Below, in pieces: positions 1 through 9,587 of a DNA stretch of 59,658 nt (position 1 is its first letter; every line of letters starts with the position of its first letter). This stretch comes from Mesorhizobium tamadayense (GTDB lineage: Bacteria; Pseudomonadota; Alphaproteobacteria; Rhizobiales; Rhizobiaceae). Under the pieces are notes generated by a model. That model had not been told where the DNA came from. It saw only the letters and a list, made by a program, of their open reading frames with translations, and made no database searches. A program made the translations under genes and the position numbers. The stretch spans positions 1-59,658 of the forward strand of contig NZ_RQXT01000045.1 of assembly GCF_003863365.1 (NCBI RefSeq), in the 5' to 3' direction.

Positions 1-108
1 CGTTTGGACGAAAATCACCCCTCAAACAGGGTCCTCATTCCATGAAAAATCACAGTGCGGAATCCCGTTGTGAACCTGCACAGCGCTCTGGCGTGCAGTT
101 TGTTCCCC

Positions 109-1749
109 TCAAGTGACTGATGAGCGAATGATCGACGACGCTTTCTCAGCTATTGCCATTGTTACGGCATACGTGTTGACAGACGATGCTGTTGGCATGA
201 CGGATGCATCGACAACTCGCAGTGCGCCCACTCCGTAAACCTGGAGTTCAAGATCGACAACAGCTCCTTCATCCACCCCCATTCGACAGGTGCTTGAGAA
301 GTGAAGAGCAGATGAGCCATATTCTCGTGCATAATCTAGAAGCTCCGCGCTGCTTGTTCTGAGAGGGCCTGGCAGTGTCTCGCGGACGCTAAATCGAGCG
401 AGCTCCGGCCTCTCGAACAGTTCGCGAGCTAATCTTATGCCAGAGAGGAGTACTTCGCTGTCCGAATGCGCGGAAAGATAGCCGAGAGATATTGCAGGAG
501 GGACATTCGGGTCAGCGGAAACGATTCTCACGGTACCACTGCTTTCAGGAAATGATTGCCATAACCCGACGGTCATGCCCGGCGCCGGCTCAAGTTTGCC
601 TAAGCCAGCGTAACTGCCTGGAGTGAAGCTCAATTGGAGGTCAGCAGCGGCCACGCTGTCCCGGCTTCGAGCGAAGAGAACTGCATTGCTCGCGCCTAAG
701 GACATGAGTCCTCGTCCAAACAAGGCATATACCAACGACTCGTGTAGGAAACGCCACCCACGTGCCCGCTCATTGAGGGTTACGGAGCCTTTAACGCGGT
801 GGGCGATCCGGATAAGGAAGTGGTCCTTTAAGTATTCGCCAACACCAGGCGCATGATGCACCAACGGGATACCGTAATATGCTAAGAGGTTGGAAGGCCC
901 CACGCCGGACAACTGCAATATTTGTGGTGACTTGAGAGCTCCCGCGGTGAGGATAACCTCCCGTCTTGCCTTGACATGGAATAGCTCTCCAGCTCGCAGG
1001 AATTCAACCCCTATCGCTCGACGATCTTCAAAGAGGACGCGCGTGCACAGCGCATTTGTGATCAGTTGAAAGTTTGAACGTGCTCGCGCTCGCTTCAGGA
1101 ATGTGCGGGCAGCGCTTGCCCTAAAGCGACCTCGGCGGTTCTGCTGAAACCATCCGACACCGACATCTCGGCGGCCATTGATATCCGCCAGCACTGGAAA
1201 ACCGAGGGACTTGGCGCTCTCGATGAACGCCGAAGATAGCGGATGATGGACTGCTAAAGCTGTCACCGGCAAAGGGCCATCACTTCCCCGGCCAGCAGAT
1301 TCCCCACCATCGTAGTGCTCAATAGACCGGAAGTGGGGCAACAACCCATCGTAGCTCCAACCTGTGCATCCAAGCTGAGCCCAATGATCGTACTCCTGCG
1401 GATGCCCGCGAACAAACAGCGTTCCGTTTATCGAACTGCTACCGCCCAAGACCTTTCCCTGAGGTAGAGCAAGGCTCCGACCATTAAGCTCCAGAGACGG
1501 TTCACTAAAAAATCTCCAATTAATCGTTCTGTCGTTTTGAAGCTTTAGAAATCCCGCTGGCACGTGAATCAATGGGTTCTTATCAACTGGACCTGCTTCA
1601 AGCAGCAAAACTTTGAAGCGTCCATCTTGAGACAATCGGTCAGCAACAACGCTGCCGGCCGACCCTGCCCCAACAATGCAGAAGTCACATTCAATGTGAT
1701 AGGATGTATCCACATCCTTCTTTGATCGCAATCGCTTGTCCGTTTGCAT
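109..1749 (-). CDS. GMC-family FAD oxidoreductase (choline dehydrogenase-like)
   Basis: A 546-residue flavoprotein of the glucose-methanol-choline family, expected to oxidise an alcohol group using FAD. Seen: the FAD-binding GAGSAG at residues 28-33, the GMC signature GKVLGGSSSINGTLF at about 98-112, and a C-terminal domain with the usual catalytic pair position, His483 (in HFSSTCRMG) and Asn525 (in SSVNTYAV). Length is normal for the family. The ATG at 1749 has AGGACAGG upstream. No signal peptide is visible, so it is likely cytoplasmic. A clear paralogue lies at 26063-27682, with the same LLLEAGP and LGGSSSING blocks. The substrate cannot be read from sequence. Family assignment is firm; the choline-like label is only a family name. 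Confidence 0.9.
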   Translation of the reverse strand: MQTDKRLRSKKDVDTSYHIECDFCIVGAGSAGSVVADRLSQDGRFKVLLLEAGPVDKNPLIHVPAGFLKLQNDRTINWRFFSEPSLELNGRSLALPQGKVLGGSSSINGTLFVRGHPQEYDHWAQLGCTGWSYDGLLPHFRSIEHYDGGESAGRGSDGPLPVTALAVHHPLSSAFIESAKSLGFPVLADINGRRDVGVGWFQQNRRGRFRASAARTFLKRARARSNFQLITNALCTRVLFEDRRAIGVEFLRAGELFHVKARREVILTAGALKSPQILQLSGVGPSNLLAYYGIPLVHHAPGVGEYLKDHFLIRIAHRVKGSVTLNERARGWRFLHESLVYALFGRGLMSLGASNAVLFARSRDSVAAADLQLSFTPGSYAGLGKLEPAPGMTVGLWQSFPESSGTVRIVSADPNVPPAISLGYLSAHSDSEVLLSGIRLARELFERPELARFSVRETLPGPLRTSSAELLDYAREYGSSALHFSSTCRMGVDEGAVVDLELQVYGVGALRVVDASVMPTASSVNTYAVTMAIAEKASSIIRSSVT

Positions 1750-1976
1750 CGTTAATTTCCTGTCCTGTCTCTGGTCGAAATTGCTGCCTCAAGTAATTCC
1801 ACCGCGCGCAGGGCAGGAGCTCGGCCTGCGCAACCTCCCAGACCTAAACGCCATTCTAAATGGTGGAGGGCTCTTGCAGGATGACTCTCGCCCTTGGCCT
1901 GTTCTCCAGACGCGTAGCGCCGTAGGACAGTTTCTACACTTTCGAGAAAACCTCCATGGCAGCCGAAATGCGCAGT

Positions 1977-2306
1977 TCACGTACCGAGCCAATCGGAATG
2001 CATCGAACTATGCCTGGGCGTGAAAGCGTGAAGATATAAAGACGATTTTCGGTCGTGAATCTCAAAGTCGCTCGCACGCCCCTCAACTGGCGCTATCATT
2101 CTGGGCCGGGCAGGCGTTGCTGGCCTTGTGGTGTCGATCAGCGATGACGCCCGGAGTATCTGCGAATGGCTCGGCCCACGTGTGAGACAGGCGCCCTCAC
2201 AGATGACGAAATCCAACCCAAATTCACGCGTCTCGCACGGGAAAGTCCGTTTGTGGCCGTTAGCAAGACACTGTGTCAGCTGATCGATTTCGCTCACGAT
2301 GCTCAT
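1977..2306 (-). pseudogene. Decayed methyltransferase N-terminus, paralogue of the gene at 3691
   Basis: The first about 44 codons from ATG 2306 match the N-terminus of the methyltransferase at 3691-4371. Here HKRTFP then EFGLDFVICEGACLT; there QHTFP then HEFGLDLTVNEGVLS. Beyond this point no methyltransferase motif I follows, and the frame runs into unrelated sequence. A good ribosome site, GGAGG, still precedes the ATG. It is best read as the 5' remnant of a second copy on the opposite strand. The match was made by eye, so moderate confidence. Confidence 0.5.
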
Positions 2307-2955
2307 AAGCAGCCTCCAATTCGTGGCTGAACGCTGCTTGGCCCGCTCAAACGGCCGGTTTGCCGCGCGGCGAGGCGACAGCTAAAGCTTATGCCTGTGG
2401 TGATCTTAACAAGGGGTGACAGCAGAATTCTTGATTATACAATGAAGTTTTGCTTACAAACTAACGCAAAAAGCCTCCTGAGGCTTCATATGTGAAATTG
2501 CGTGAATGAAGACTTTCGAATTTGTTGCGTGAGGCATTCCCACAAGGGGCCTGGTGCCTTCCACCGCAATCATGGATCGCTTGTTCTTTTGCGGGTCATC
2601 ACCTCCGCGGCGCTTTCCCGGGGGCGGTCATTGCCCATACCGCGTGGCCCTATCTCCGCTTCCTTTGGCGACAAGAATCCTCCGGGGATGCGGAATTCAG
2701 GAATTCACGCGCTATTAGACCACCTTCCCCCTTGTCCGATGTCCGACCATGTCGGATGCGCGACGTCGCAAAGCCAGATCTACCCCCCTGATTTAAACTG
2801 TTTTCTTGTCTGGCATGGGAGATGCACTGTCATTCGCAAATGCGTCGCGGACTGAGGAGAATTCGTCCCATGATCACGCACAGCGAAAAATACCGCCGTC
2901 GCGGGTTTCCCGGTTGCAGAACGAGCCAAGACGACGCTCGAGTAGGCCTGGCAGC
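2307..2955. other. Intergenic stretch with no recognisable gene
   Basis: About 650 bp with only short, unconvincing reading frames on both strands. The single feature seen is the hairpin with T-run at 2466-2492. The frame open from 2806 runs into the gene starting at 2956, but its first 50 residues look non-coding. Confidence 0.5.
2466..2492 (-). terminator. Rho-independent terminator, minus strand, no obvious gene behind it
   Basis: AAGCCT (2471-2476) pairs with AGGCTT (2481-2486). On the minus strand the stem is followed by TTTTTG. No convincing minus-strand gene lies immediately upstream (higher coordinates), so it may be left from a lost gene. Confidence 0.45.
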
Positions 2956-3567
2956 ATGAAGACGGTTGCTTGTGTCCTCCGCTCGGGGGGCGAATTCGAG
3001 CCGCGCCATGTTGTTCGCCTATTGGACCAGGTGAACGAGCATTTGCCCCGCGCCAAGTTCCGTTGCTTCTCCGACGTGGACGTGCAGGGCGTCGAGGTAA
3101 TACCGCTTCAGCATGAGTGGCCGGGTTTCTGGGCCAAGATGGAGCTGTTCCGGCCAGAACTTCCCGACGATTGGCTGTTTTTCGATCTGGACACTTCGAT
3201 TGTCGGCAGTCTCGCGGATATGGCGGCGGTCGAGGGCCCGGTGATACTGAACGAATGCTACTGGCCGGGGGGCGTTGCAAGCGGCATCATGGCGATCCCG
3301 CAATCGATCAAGGCGGCGGTATGGGAGGCCTTTACAGCCGCACCCGCGGACCACATGCAGCGGTTCGCTATCGGCGGCGACGCTGTCGGCGGCGATCAGG
3401 CGTTTCTTGGGAGTTGCCGGGGAGTCGATTGGCGCCTGTGGCAGGACATCTGCCCCGGTCAACTGTGTTCCTACAAGATAGACGTTCAGCGCCTCGGCCA
3501 TGTTCCGGCCGGCATCCGCGTGGTGTATTTCCACGGCAAGCCCCGGCCATGGGAGGTAGGTTGGTGA
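2956..3567 (+). CDS. Glycosyltransferase-like hypothetical protein
   Basis: A 203-residue protein starting at ATG 2956 (MKTVACVLRSGGEF). It has a nucleotide-sugar-transferase look: an N-terminal beta-strand followed by PRHVVRLLDQVNEHL, then WLFFDLDTSIVGSL, whose D-L-D resembles the DxD metal/sugar-nucleotide motif, and a conserved-looking GGDQAFL block near residue 150. The frame is also open upstream to 2806, but that extension has no matching character and no ribosome site. It lies 123 bp ahead of a methyltransferase on the same strand. The donor and acceptor are unknown. Assignment is from motif likeness only. Confidence 0.6.
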   Translation: MKTVACVLRSGGEFEPRHVVRLLDQVNEHLPRAKFRCFSDVDVQGVEVIPLQHEWPGFWAKMELFRPELPDDWLFFDLDTSIVGSLADMAAVEGPVILNECYWPGGVASGIMAIPQSIKAAVWEAFTAAPADHMQRFAIGGDAVGGDQAFLGSCRGVDWRLWQDICPGQLCSYKIDVQRLGHVPAGIRVVYFHGKPRPWEVGW

Positions 3568-3690
3568 AACCATTCGAGCGACGTGGCAACGCAATCATCC
3601 GTCGTCTCTTTTTACCTATGATACCAGTTCTCAAAGAATGGCTGTGAACCGTTCGCAGCCTTTATTATACTTAGTTCGGAGGGCAGGAAT

Positions 3691-4371
3691 GTGACGGATC
3701 TTGAACAGATCAGGATGAAACTCAAGCGCAGCCAACAGCACACGTTCCCACTGTACTTACATGAGTTCGGACTGGATTTGACTGTAAACGAGGGTGTGCT
3801 TTCACCACATGAATTCCAGTCTTGGCGTTGGTATACAGAGAATTTTCCTCCTTTTGTCGGGAAGCGTATCCTGGAGATCGGCTGCGGCTTCGGTCTGCCT
3901 GGACTGTACCTCGCGAAACTCGGCGCGTTGTCCTTGGTTGCTTGCGATATCGACCCTAGGGCAGTCGCGAACACGTTAGAAAATGCTGCAAGAAATGGCA
4001 TCGACAATGTCGAGGTAATCGAAAGTGACATCTTTAGCAAAATTCCGCCTCGCCGAAAATTTGATTTTGTATTTTGGAACTGTCCGTCGGACTTTGCGCC
4101 GGACGACTATATCTATAGTGACGACCTCGAACGAGGAGCCATCGATCCGGGTTATAAATTGCTCAGCCGCTTTCTATCGGAAGGCCCAGAATTCCTTACG
4201 GAGTCGGGCAGCATACTCTTAGGCTTCCCCAGTGGTCAGCGGGACGATCTCCTCTCGGAAATCCTCCTCGCAAACGATCTCGATTCCGTACTTCTCGGGT
4301 CCGGCACCTACCCTCACGTAAGCCCGATCTACAGATTGTTCTCCATTCACAAAAGGGGCCTAGGCGCATGA
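3691..4371 (+). CDS. Class I SAM-dependent methyltransferase
   Basis: A 226-residue protein beginning with GTG at 3691, preceded by GGGCAGG. SAM-binding motif I is ILEIGCGFGLPG at residues 60-71; Asp87 in ACDIDPRA is the ribose-binding acidic position; FVFWNCPSDF at about 127-136 occupies the place of the N-P-P-Y motif of N-methyltransferases such as PrmA/HemK but is altered to N-C-P. The family is certain; the substrate is not. The altered catalytic motif makes a protein-glutamine target unlikely. A decayed N-terminal copy lies on the other strand at 1977-2306. Confidence 0.8.
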   Translation: MTDLEQIRMKLKRSQQHTFPLYLHEFGLDLTVNEGVLSPHEFQSWRWYTENFPPFVGKRILEIGCGFGLPGLYLAKLGALSLVACDIDPRAVANTLENAARNGIDNVEVIESDIFSKIPPRRKFDFVFWNCPSDFAPDDYIYSDDLERGAIDPGYKLLSRFLSEGPEFLTESGSILLGFPSGQRDDLLSEILLANDLDSVLLGSGTYPHVSPIYRLFSIHKRGLGA

Positions 4372-4636
4372 AATCAGAACCGTTGCGTTGCGTGCATGGA
4401 AGATCGTGAGGTGATAAGAACCTACACCATTGATTAAGGTACTTAAACGCCGTGGACTTTCGGCAATTCCAGTTACGGCACGCCGAATGTTTGGGGGAGC
4501 GTGTTTCATAGCGTTACTTACGTTGAACGTTAGGCGCAGCTAGGGCAGCATATGTAGTGATCTATACGAAACTGCCCAGCTTATCTCGAGTCGAGCGGCA
4601 GATATCAACATGATCCATTGACATTGGAATTATCGC

Positions 4637-6043
4637 ATGAACTCTCAGACTATCGGCTTTACGCCGGCTGTCGAGCTGGCCGAGCTGATTCGCACCAAGA
4701 AGATTTCGCCAGTCGAGTACATGCGCGCCCTCCTGGCGCGCATTGCCGAGCTGGAGCCCAAGGTAAACGCCTTCGCATACCTCGCCGCAGATCGCGCAAT
4801 GAATGATGCGAAAAAGGCGGAAACTATGTTGATGAGCGGTGGGCGAATTGGGCGTTTGCACGGCGTGCCGGTCACGATCAAAGACCTTTCGATCACCAAG
4901 GACATGCCGACACAGCACGGCAGCAAGATCTTCGCCGGCGATCAGCCGACCTCGGATGCGCCGCTCGTGCAACGTCTACGGGACGAGGGCGCGATTATCG
5001 TCGGCAAGACTACCGTACCGGAGTTAGGCTGGACGGGCGTCTCGCACAGCCCACTTACGGGCATAACCAGCAACCCATGGATGCTTGGTTATAATGCCGG
5101 CGCATCCTCGGCCGGCGCGGGCGCCGCGGCAGCGGCAGGCTATGGGCCGCTGCACCAGGGTAGTGACGGAGCAGGATCGATCCGCATGCCCGCGCATTTT
5201 AGCGGTGTATTTGGACTCAAGCCTAGCTTCGGGCGTGTGCCGAACTATCCCGTCCCCGAAGGTGACATGACGGCCCATTACGGACCGATCACACGTACCG
5301 TCACCGACAGCGCGCTGATGCTCGAGGTCATGGCCGGTCCACATTGCCTCGACCATACGTCGCTCGAGGCGGAGCCCGCCAACTACATCGATCGGCTGCG
5401 CGACGGCGTGAAAGGCAGGCGCATCGCCTATAGTCCGAATCTAGGTTTCGCCCGCGTGGATCCGGAAGTCGCGGAGCTAGTGAAGGCCGCTGTGGCGCGC
5501 TTTATGGAACTTGGTGCAATCGTTGAGGAAGTACCCACCCCGTGGGCGAAGGATGGACCGGAATTGATCCGTTTCTTCTGGTCCGCGCATTTGACCGGCT
5601 TGGCACAGTACCTTCCGAAATGGGAGGCGGAGATGGATCCTGGGCTAGTCGCCTGCATCAAGCATTCAGAGAACGTTTCGGTTGCGCGCTACCAACAGAT
5701 GCGCAAGCGTAAGATGGTATACGTAGCGAATATCCATCGCTGGTTCCAAGATTGGAACTTCCTCTTGACACCATCCGCTTCAGTGGCTGCTTTCCCGGCA
5801 GAGAAGCTGATGCCCGATCATTGGCCGACGCATCCTTGGGACTGGATCATGTGGGCGGAGTTCTCTTACCCATTCAACATGTCCTGGAACCCGGCCGCAA
5901 GCGTACCGTGCGGCTTTACTCCGGCGGGGCTGCCGGTCGGACTGCAGATCGTCGGCAAACGCTTTGACGATCTGGGCGTACTGCAGGCTGCAGCGGCATT
6001 CGAACAGCTGCAGCCATGGGCGGACAAGCGCCCGCGGCTCTGA
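4637..6043 (+). CDS. Amidase-signature family hydrolase
   Basis: A 468-residue amidase of the AS family, which hydrolyses carboxamides with a Ser-cisSer-Lys triad. Visible triad: Lys82 (PVTIKDLS), Ser157 (GASSAG) and Ser181 (DGAGSIRMPA). The spacing 75 and 24 is the same as in fatty-acid amide hydrolase (142/217/241). The glycine-rich signature reads GASSAGAGAAAAAG rather than the usual GGSSGG, a mild divergence. The ATG at 4637 has only a weak GGA ahead. The protein is full length and probably cytoplasmic. It may release ammonia from an amide in the catabolic setting of this window, but the substrate is unknown. Confidence 0.88.
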   Translation: MNSQTIGFTPAVELAELIRTKKISPVEYMRALLARIAELEPKVNAFAYLAADRAMNDAKKAETMLMSGGRIGRLHGVPVTIKDLSITKDMPTQHGSKIFAGDQPTSDAPLVQRLRDEGAIIVGKTTVPELGWTGVSHSPLTGITSNPWMLGYNAGASSAGAGAAAAAGYGPLHQGSDGAGSIRMPAHFSGVFGLKPSFGRVPNYPVPEGDMTAHYGPITRTVTDSALMLEVMAGPHCLDHTSLEAEPANYIDRLRDGVKGRRIAYSPNLGFARVDPEVAELVKAAVARFMELGAIVEEVPTPWAKDGPELIRFFWSAHLTGLAQYLPKWEAEMDPGLVACIKHSENVSVARYQQMRKRKMVYVANIHRWFQDWNFLLTPSASVAAFPAEKLMPDHWPTHPWDWIMWAEFSYPFNMSWNPAASVPCGFTPAGLPVGLQIVGKRFDDLGVLQAAAAFEQLQPWADKRPRL

Positions 6044-6415
6044 TCAGACTTCGCAACACGTAGAGATCTAACCCAGGTAACGCAACTCTAGCGGAGCTGA
6101 CGCATTGAGTTTACCCAATATGGCGCGACCGTTGCTAGCATGGACACAGAGCTCTTCAACGGTGTACCTCCTTGGCAAGTATATCGGAAACAGAGAAGCT
6201 GGCCGGCCTCGACGCGTCTATAAACCATGCTGCAGGAGGAGCGAATACCCGAGTCCGCAACTCGGCAACCTTGGCATATCTCGGAGCTCGAGAGGCAATC
6301 GACCGTCGAGAACGACGGACGTGGGGTCTTGGGCAAGGTCGTGCAGCGAGCCTCGAAGGAGGGCGGCTCCTCAATTGGAGGGGCGCTCCACTTTTTAGCG
6401 GACGGAGAGCTATTG
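6044..6415. other. Intergenic stretch with no recognisable gene
   Basis: About 370 bp between the amidase and the acetyltransferase. Several frames are open on both strands, one continuous with the acetyltransferase from 6227, but none has a ribosome site plus protein-like composition. No terminator or operator was recognised. Confidence 0.45.
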
Positions 6416-6973
6416 ATGGAGTCGCGGACAAAACGCCTGCTGCTGCGCGAATGGAAGGACGAAGACATCGAACCATTGGCTCGAATGAATGACGATCCCA
6501 GAGTTGTAAGATACCTCGCAAGACTGGCCGATCGGAACGCGATTGAGGTATGGATAAATGCCCAACGAGAGCATTTCAAAAAACACGGATATGGCCTCTG
6601 GGCACTCGAGCGTTTGGATATTGCCGGGTCGATCGGCTTCTGTGGTCTTGTCAACGTTCCCTATCAAGCGCATTTCACACCGGCGGTTGAAATCGCTTGG
6701 AGGTTGCATCCGGATTGGTGGGGACGTGGATATGCAACCGAAGCCGCCGTTGCCGCTCTTGCCTTTGGGTTCCAGAATCTAAAGTTGAACCAAATCGTCG
6801 CAAATGCCGCAGGGGACAACGTCGCCTCGCGACGGCTTATGGAACGCATTGGCATGTCCCATGACCCAAAGGGCGACTTCGATCATCCATTCAAGGCTGT
6901 TGATGATCCCTTGCGACGCCAAGTCCTTTATAGGCTCTTGTATCAAGATTGGCGCCAAAAACTTCAAAAGTAG
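6416..6973 (+). CDS. GNAT N-acetyltransferase (RimJ/RimL type)
   Basis: A 185-residue acetyltransferase using acetyl-CoA. The ATG at 6416 follows GGAGAG at a good distance, so the longer frame from 6227 is not used. It begins with TKRLLLREWKDEDIEPLARM, typical of the RimJ/RimL subgroup, and has acetyl-CoA binding motif A around WWGRGYATEAAV and a late motif near RLMERIGMSHD. A close paralogue is encoded at 44168-44752 on the other strand, sharing REWKDEDIEP, HFTPAVEI and MERIGMSHDPK. The substrate may be an amino group on a small molecule or protein; not determinable. Confidence 0.85.
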   Translation: MESRTKRLLLREWKDEDIEPLARMNDDPRVVRYLARLADRNAIEVWINAQREHFKKHGYGLWALERLDIAGSIGFCGLVNVPYQAHFTPAVEIAWRLHPDWWGRGYATEAAVAALAFGFQNLKLNQIVANAAGDNVASRRLMERIGMSHDPKGDFDHPFKAVDDPLRRQVLYRLLYQDWRQKLQK

Positions 6974-7056
6974 ACCTCGATGTCCCACCTTTATCCAAAG
7001 CGCAATCGGGGTACCATCGGCTACTACGGCGCTGCATGCCGGTTAGGTTTGCACGC

Positions 7057-8124
7057 TAGTAGAGGCGGAAATTTTCGCTAACGATTTCACTGATCGCTCG
7101 ATTCGCCGAAACCATTACCGAAAAGCCGCGCCGGACACGTCGCGCCCCGACGAAAAATGGTCGGCGGCACGTCGTCTCGCTCGCGAGCTCGACAGGGTCC
7201 TTGACAGTCGGGGGCACGACGCCCCGGCAATCAATCGGGCCGCGGCCGAGCTGTGCCTCTCGACCCGCCCGGTCTACAATCTGCTGGTGCGCTACCGCAT
7301 CGATCGGACCGTGACATCGCTGCGGCCTCAGCTGGATGGCAGCCGCAAGAAGCGGGTTGATCAAGGACCAAGGCATCGAGGCGATCATTGATCATTGCAA
7401 AGACGTTGCGAGAGCAGTGGCTGATGCTGGAGGCTCCGCCGCTCGCTCCCGTCGTGGCCGAGATCCGCGCTCGCTGCGAGGAGGCCGGCTTGGCCGCTCC
7501 GTCCTATCTCCCGCTCGCCGGATACCCGGGCTGTTCAGCCCCGAGGAAATCGCGAGGAAGCGATCCGCCGACCCGAAGCTCTCCGTCGGCTCAAACCGCG
7601 GCCAGGATATATCCATGCAGCGCGCCCGCTCGACGTCTGCCAGATCGATCATACGCCCACCGACATCAATTTCCGTCATGAGCGGAGGAATCTCCGTTGG
7701 TCGAGCGTACCTGACGATCGTCACCGACGTGGCGACGCGCTATATTTTTGGTTTCTGCCTTACCCTTGAGACGCCGTCGGCGCTGTCGCTCGCGCTTTGC
7801 CTCGCCCAGGCCATGAGCCCGAAGGAGGCCTGGCTTACCGCCCGGGACGTCGAGCATAGGTGGCCGATGTTCGGTCGACCGCGGTCGCTTGTGACCGACT
7901 CCGCCAAGGAGTTCAAAGGCCATGCCTTCCAGCGTGGCTGCGAGGATTGCGGCATTCGCATCCGCTACCGGGGCCGTGGTCGCGTCCATCAGGGTGGCGT
8001 GGCCGAAAGGCTGCTCGGGAAGCTCAACTCTGTTTACAGCCCGGCTCGACGGGCCGATCCGTGGCTGATCGTGATGAATACCCTGTGCAACGGAGAGCTC
8101 GCCTCAGCTTCTCACATCAAATAA
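7057..8124 (+). pseudogene. DDE (rve-type) transposase pseudogene, multiply frameshifted
   Basis: Pieces of one transposase of the retroviral-integrase fold are spread over three frames. They are a helix-turn-helix part (AAELCLSTRPVYNLLVRYRI near 7240), a linker (TLREQWLMLEAPPLAPVVAEI near 7400), the first Asp in VCQIDHTPTDINF (near 7640), then a continuous stretch with LTIVTDVATRYIFGF, the second Asp in VTDSAKEFKG and the Glu in GGVAERLLGKLN. At least three frame changes are needed, so the gene is dead. It resembles the Mu/TnsB-like transposases common in rhizobia, from memory only. It is directly followed by an IS110 fragment. Confidence 0.7.
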
Positions 8125-8160
8125 TGGAAACGGCTACTTGACCTCAACAACCCCAACCAC

Positions 8161-8479
8161 GGCCTGGTGCCCTCGGAGCGCTCGACCGGCGACACGGTAA
8201 AGCGCGGCGGCCTGACGTTGGCCGGGAATCGCCGCGCCCGCCGCGTCCTGATCGAAGGCGCCTGGGCCTACCGCTATCCCGCTAGGGTGACGGAGCCCAT
8301 TCGCGTCAGGCTCGAGGGTCTGCCGAAGGCCGTGCGGGAGATCGCCTGGAAGGCTTTGCGCCCGCGATCGGCGCCTGACGGCTGCTGGCAAGAAGCAACC
8401 CATCGTCGTTGCGGCGATCGCGCGCGAGATGGCGGCGTTCGTGTGGGCCATCGGCCACCAGGTCGAACCGGTGCGTTGA
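8161..8479 (+). pseudogene. IS110-family transposase, C-terminal fragment
   Basis: Starts abruptly with GLVPSERSTGDTVKRGGLT and continues through RRARRVLIEGAWAYRYPARV and EGLPKAVREIAWKA, all typical of the C-terminal transposase_20 half of IS110 transposases. A frame change near 8375 leads into RLTAAGKKQPIVVAAIAREM and on to the stop at 8477. The N-terminal RuvC-like half is absent. The piece begins exactly where the minus-strand fragment at 18468-18638 stops (MAFLGL). Confidence 0.75.
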
Positions 8480-8639
8480 GATGCAGCGCCCTTCTTCATC
8501 GGAGATCAGGATCCCGAAAAGCGCGCCCCCGGCGCGGGCGCCGCCGGATTGAAGGCTCCGCCCGCGCCGGATCTCCCGGCGGAAAAACCGGGCAGCACGG
8601 TGACGGGATGTGGCCACGGTGGGGAACTCCCGTCCTAAC

Positions 8640-8985
8640 TATGTGGCCGGGCATCAGCCCAACGCCCGATACTAGACAGGGATAGCCCAGGACGGATTAC
8701 GGTAGTGCGGTAACCAACCCGCGGATAAGAGCTGGATCAACCGTCGTCTCATGGCCCATCCCGTCTCCGTGCTGCCCTCATCAATGGCAAACAAACCTGT
8801 GGCAAAAGGCATAGGGCGAAAAAGGCCATCCATCATTCTTGACCATGGTCATAAGAGTTATGTGGCCGAGCCAATCCGCCCGACGCCCGCCCTCTAGACC
8901 GAGGAAAGCCCCGAGACGAAGACACGGAGGGCGGTATCCAACCCGCGGATGAGAGTTTGATCAACCGTCGTCTCTGAGCTCCACC
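8640..8985. repeat. Imperfect direct repeat in the IS110 tail
   Basis: Two related blocks of about 110-125 bp, starting TATGTGGCCG at 8640 and 8859 and ending in CCAACCCGCGGAT at 8714 and 8938, each followed by GATCAACCGTCGTCTC. They lie just downstream of the IS110 transposase stop. IS110-family elements encode a bridge RNA in a non-coding end, so these blocks could be remnants of that region from two copies. That reading is inference. Confidence 0.5.
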
Positions 8986-9510
8986 CCCGACCCTGTGCAG
9001 TTCCAGCCAATCCGACTGCTTTGCACACTCGCGCCAAGCAGTTGTTCCCTCTCGCCTTCAACCTTGACTAGCCCGCGGAACGCTTTTCGGGGCGTTGCCA
9101 TACTCGCGCTCCTACGCATCGTTGTTCGCGATCAATTGCGCTCGCGTTGCGCGGCGCCGGCTGGATCACCGCCTAGTCTTGTCTTGGAGTTAACTTTCGT
9201 AGACGTCGAAGGCAGTGGACAGCCCATCGGGGGGCACAGTCCGCACACCCCTGACCTTCCGTAGGCTTGTTCTGGAGTGGCTAGGCCAGGATTACTAAAG
9301 TGATGTCCCGACGGCACCCTTTCGGGATCGGCGTGAAGGACTCCCGTACAGAAGCAAGACACCGGCGATTGGACCACACGAAAAGGGATCGACTTATCGA
9401 GGCCGTTATAGAAGCCCGTTTCACAAGCCCAAGCTCCTCCAGTTTCCCGGTCTACCGATAATCGGAGGGTCGATATTATGCAGCCAGCGCATCATTTTTA
9501 TGTGCGGCCC
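8986..9510. other. Intergenic stretch, probably transposon debris
   Basis: About 525 bp without a convincing gene. Short frames exist on both strands but lack ribosome sites and recognisable domains. The next recognisable signal is the promoter at 9521. Confidence 0.4.
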
Positions 9511-9520
9511 GTTTTCGCGA

Positions 9521-9562
9521 TTGACACTCTCTGCAATGACGCTAACATGGAATGGCATTCCA
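9521..9562 (+). promoter_or_regulatory. Promoter and IclR-type operator of the ABC importer operon
   Basis: A -35 box TTGACA lies at 9521-9526 and a weak -10 TAACAT at 9543-9548. The perfect palindrome TGGAATGGCATTCCA at 9548-9562 covers the end of the -10 and the start site. It matches the consensus TRGAAYnnnRTTCYA found at four other places in the window. The ATG of the first gene is at 9588. Confidence 0.65.
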
Positions 9563-9587
9563 AATGATCAGATGTTCCAGGTGAACA

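Noticed and set aside
4618..4640. TTGACA followed by TGGAAT just before the amidase start, resembling the IclR-type promoter.
   Set aside because: Only one half-site is present and the -35 box is too close to the ATG to drive this gene.
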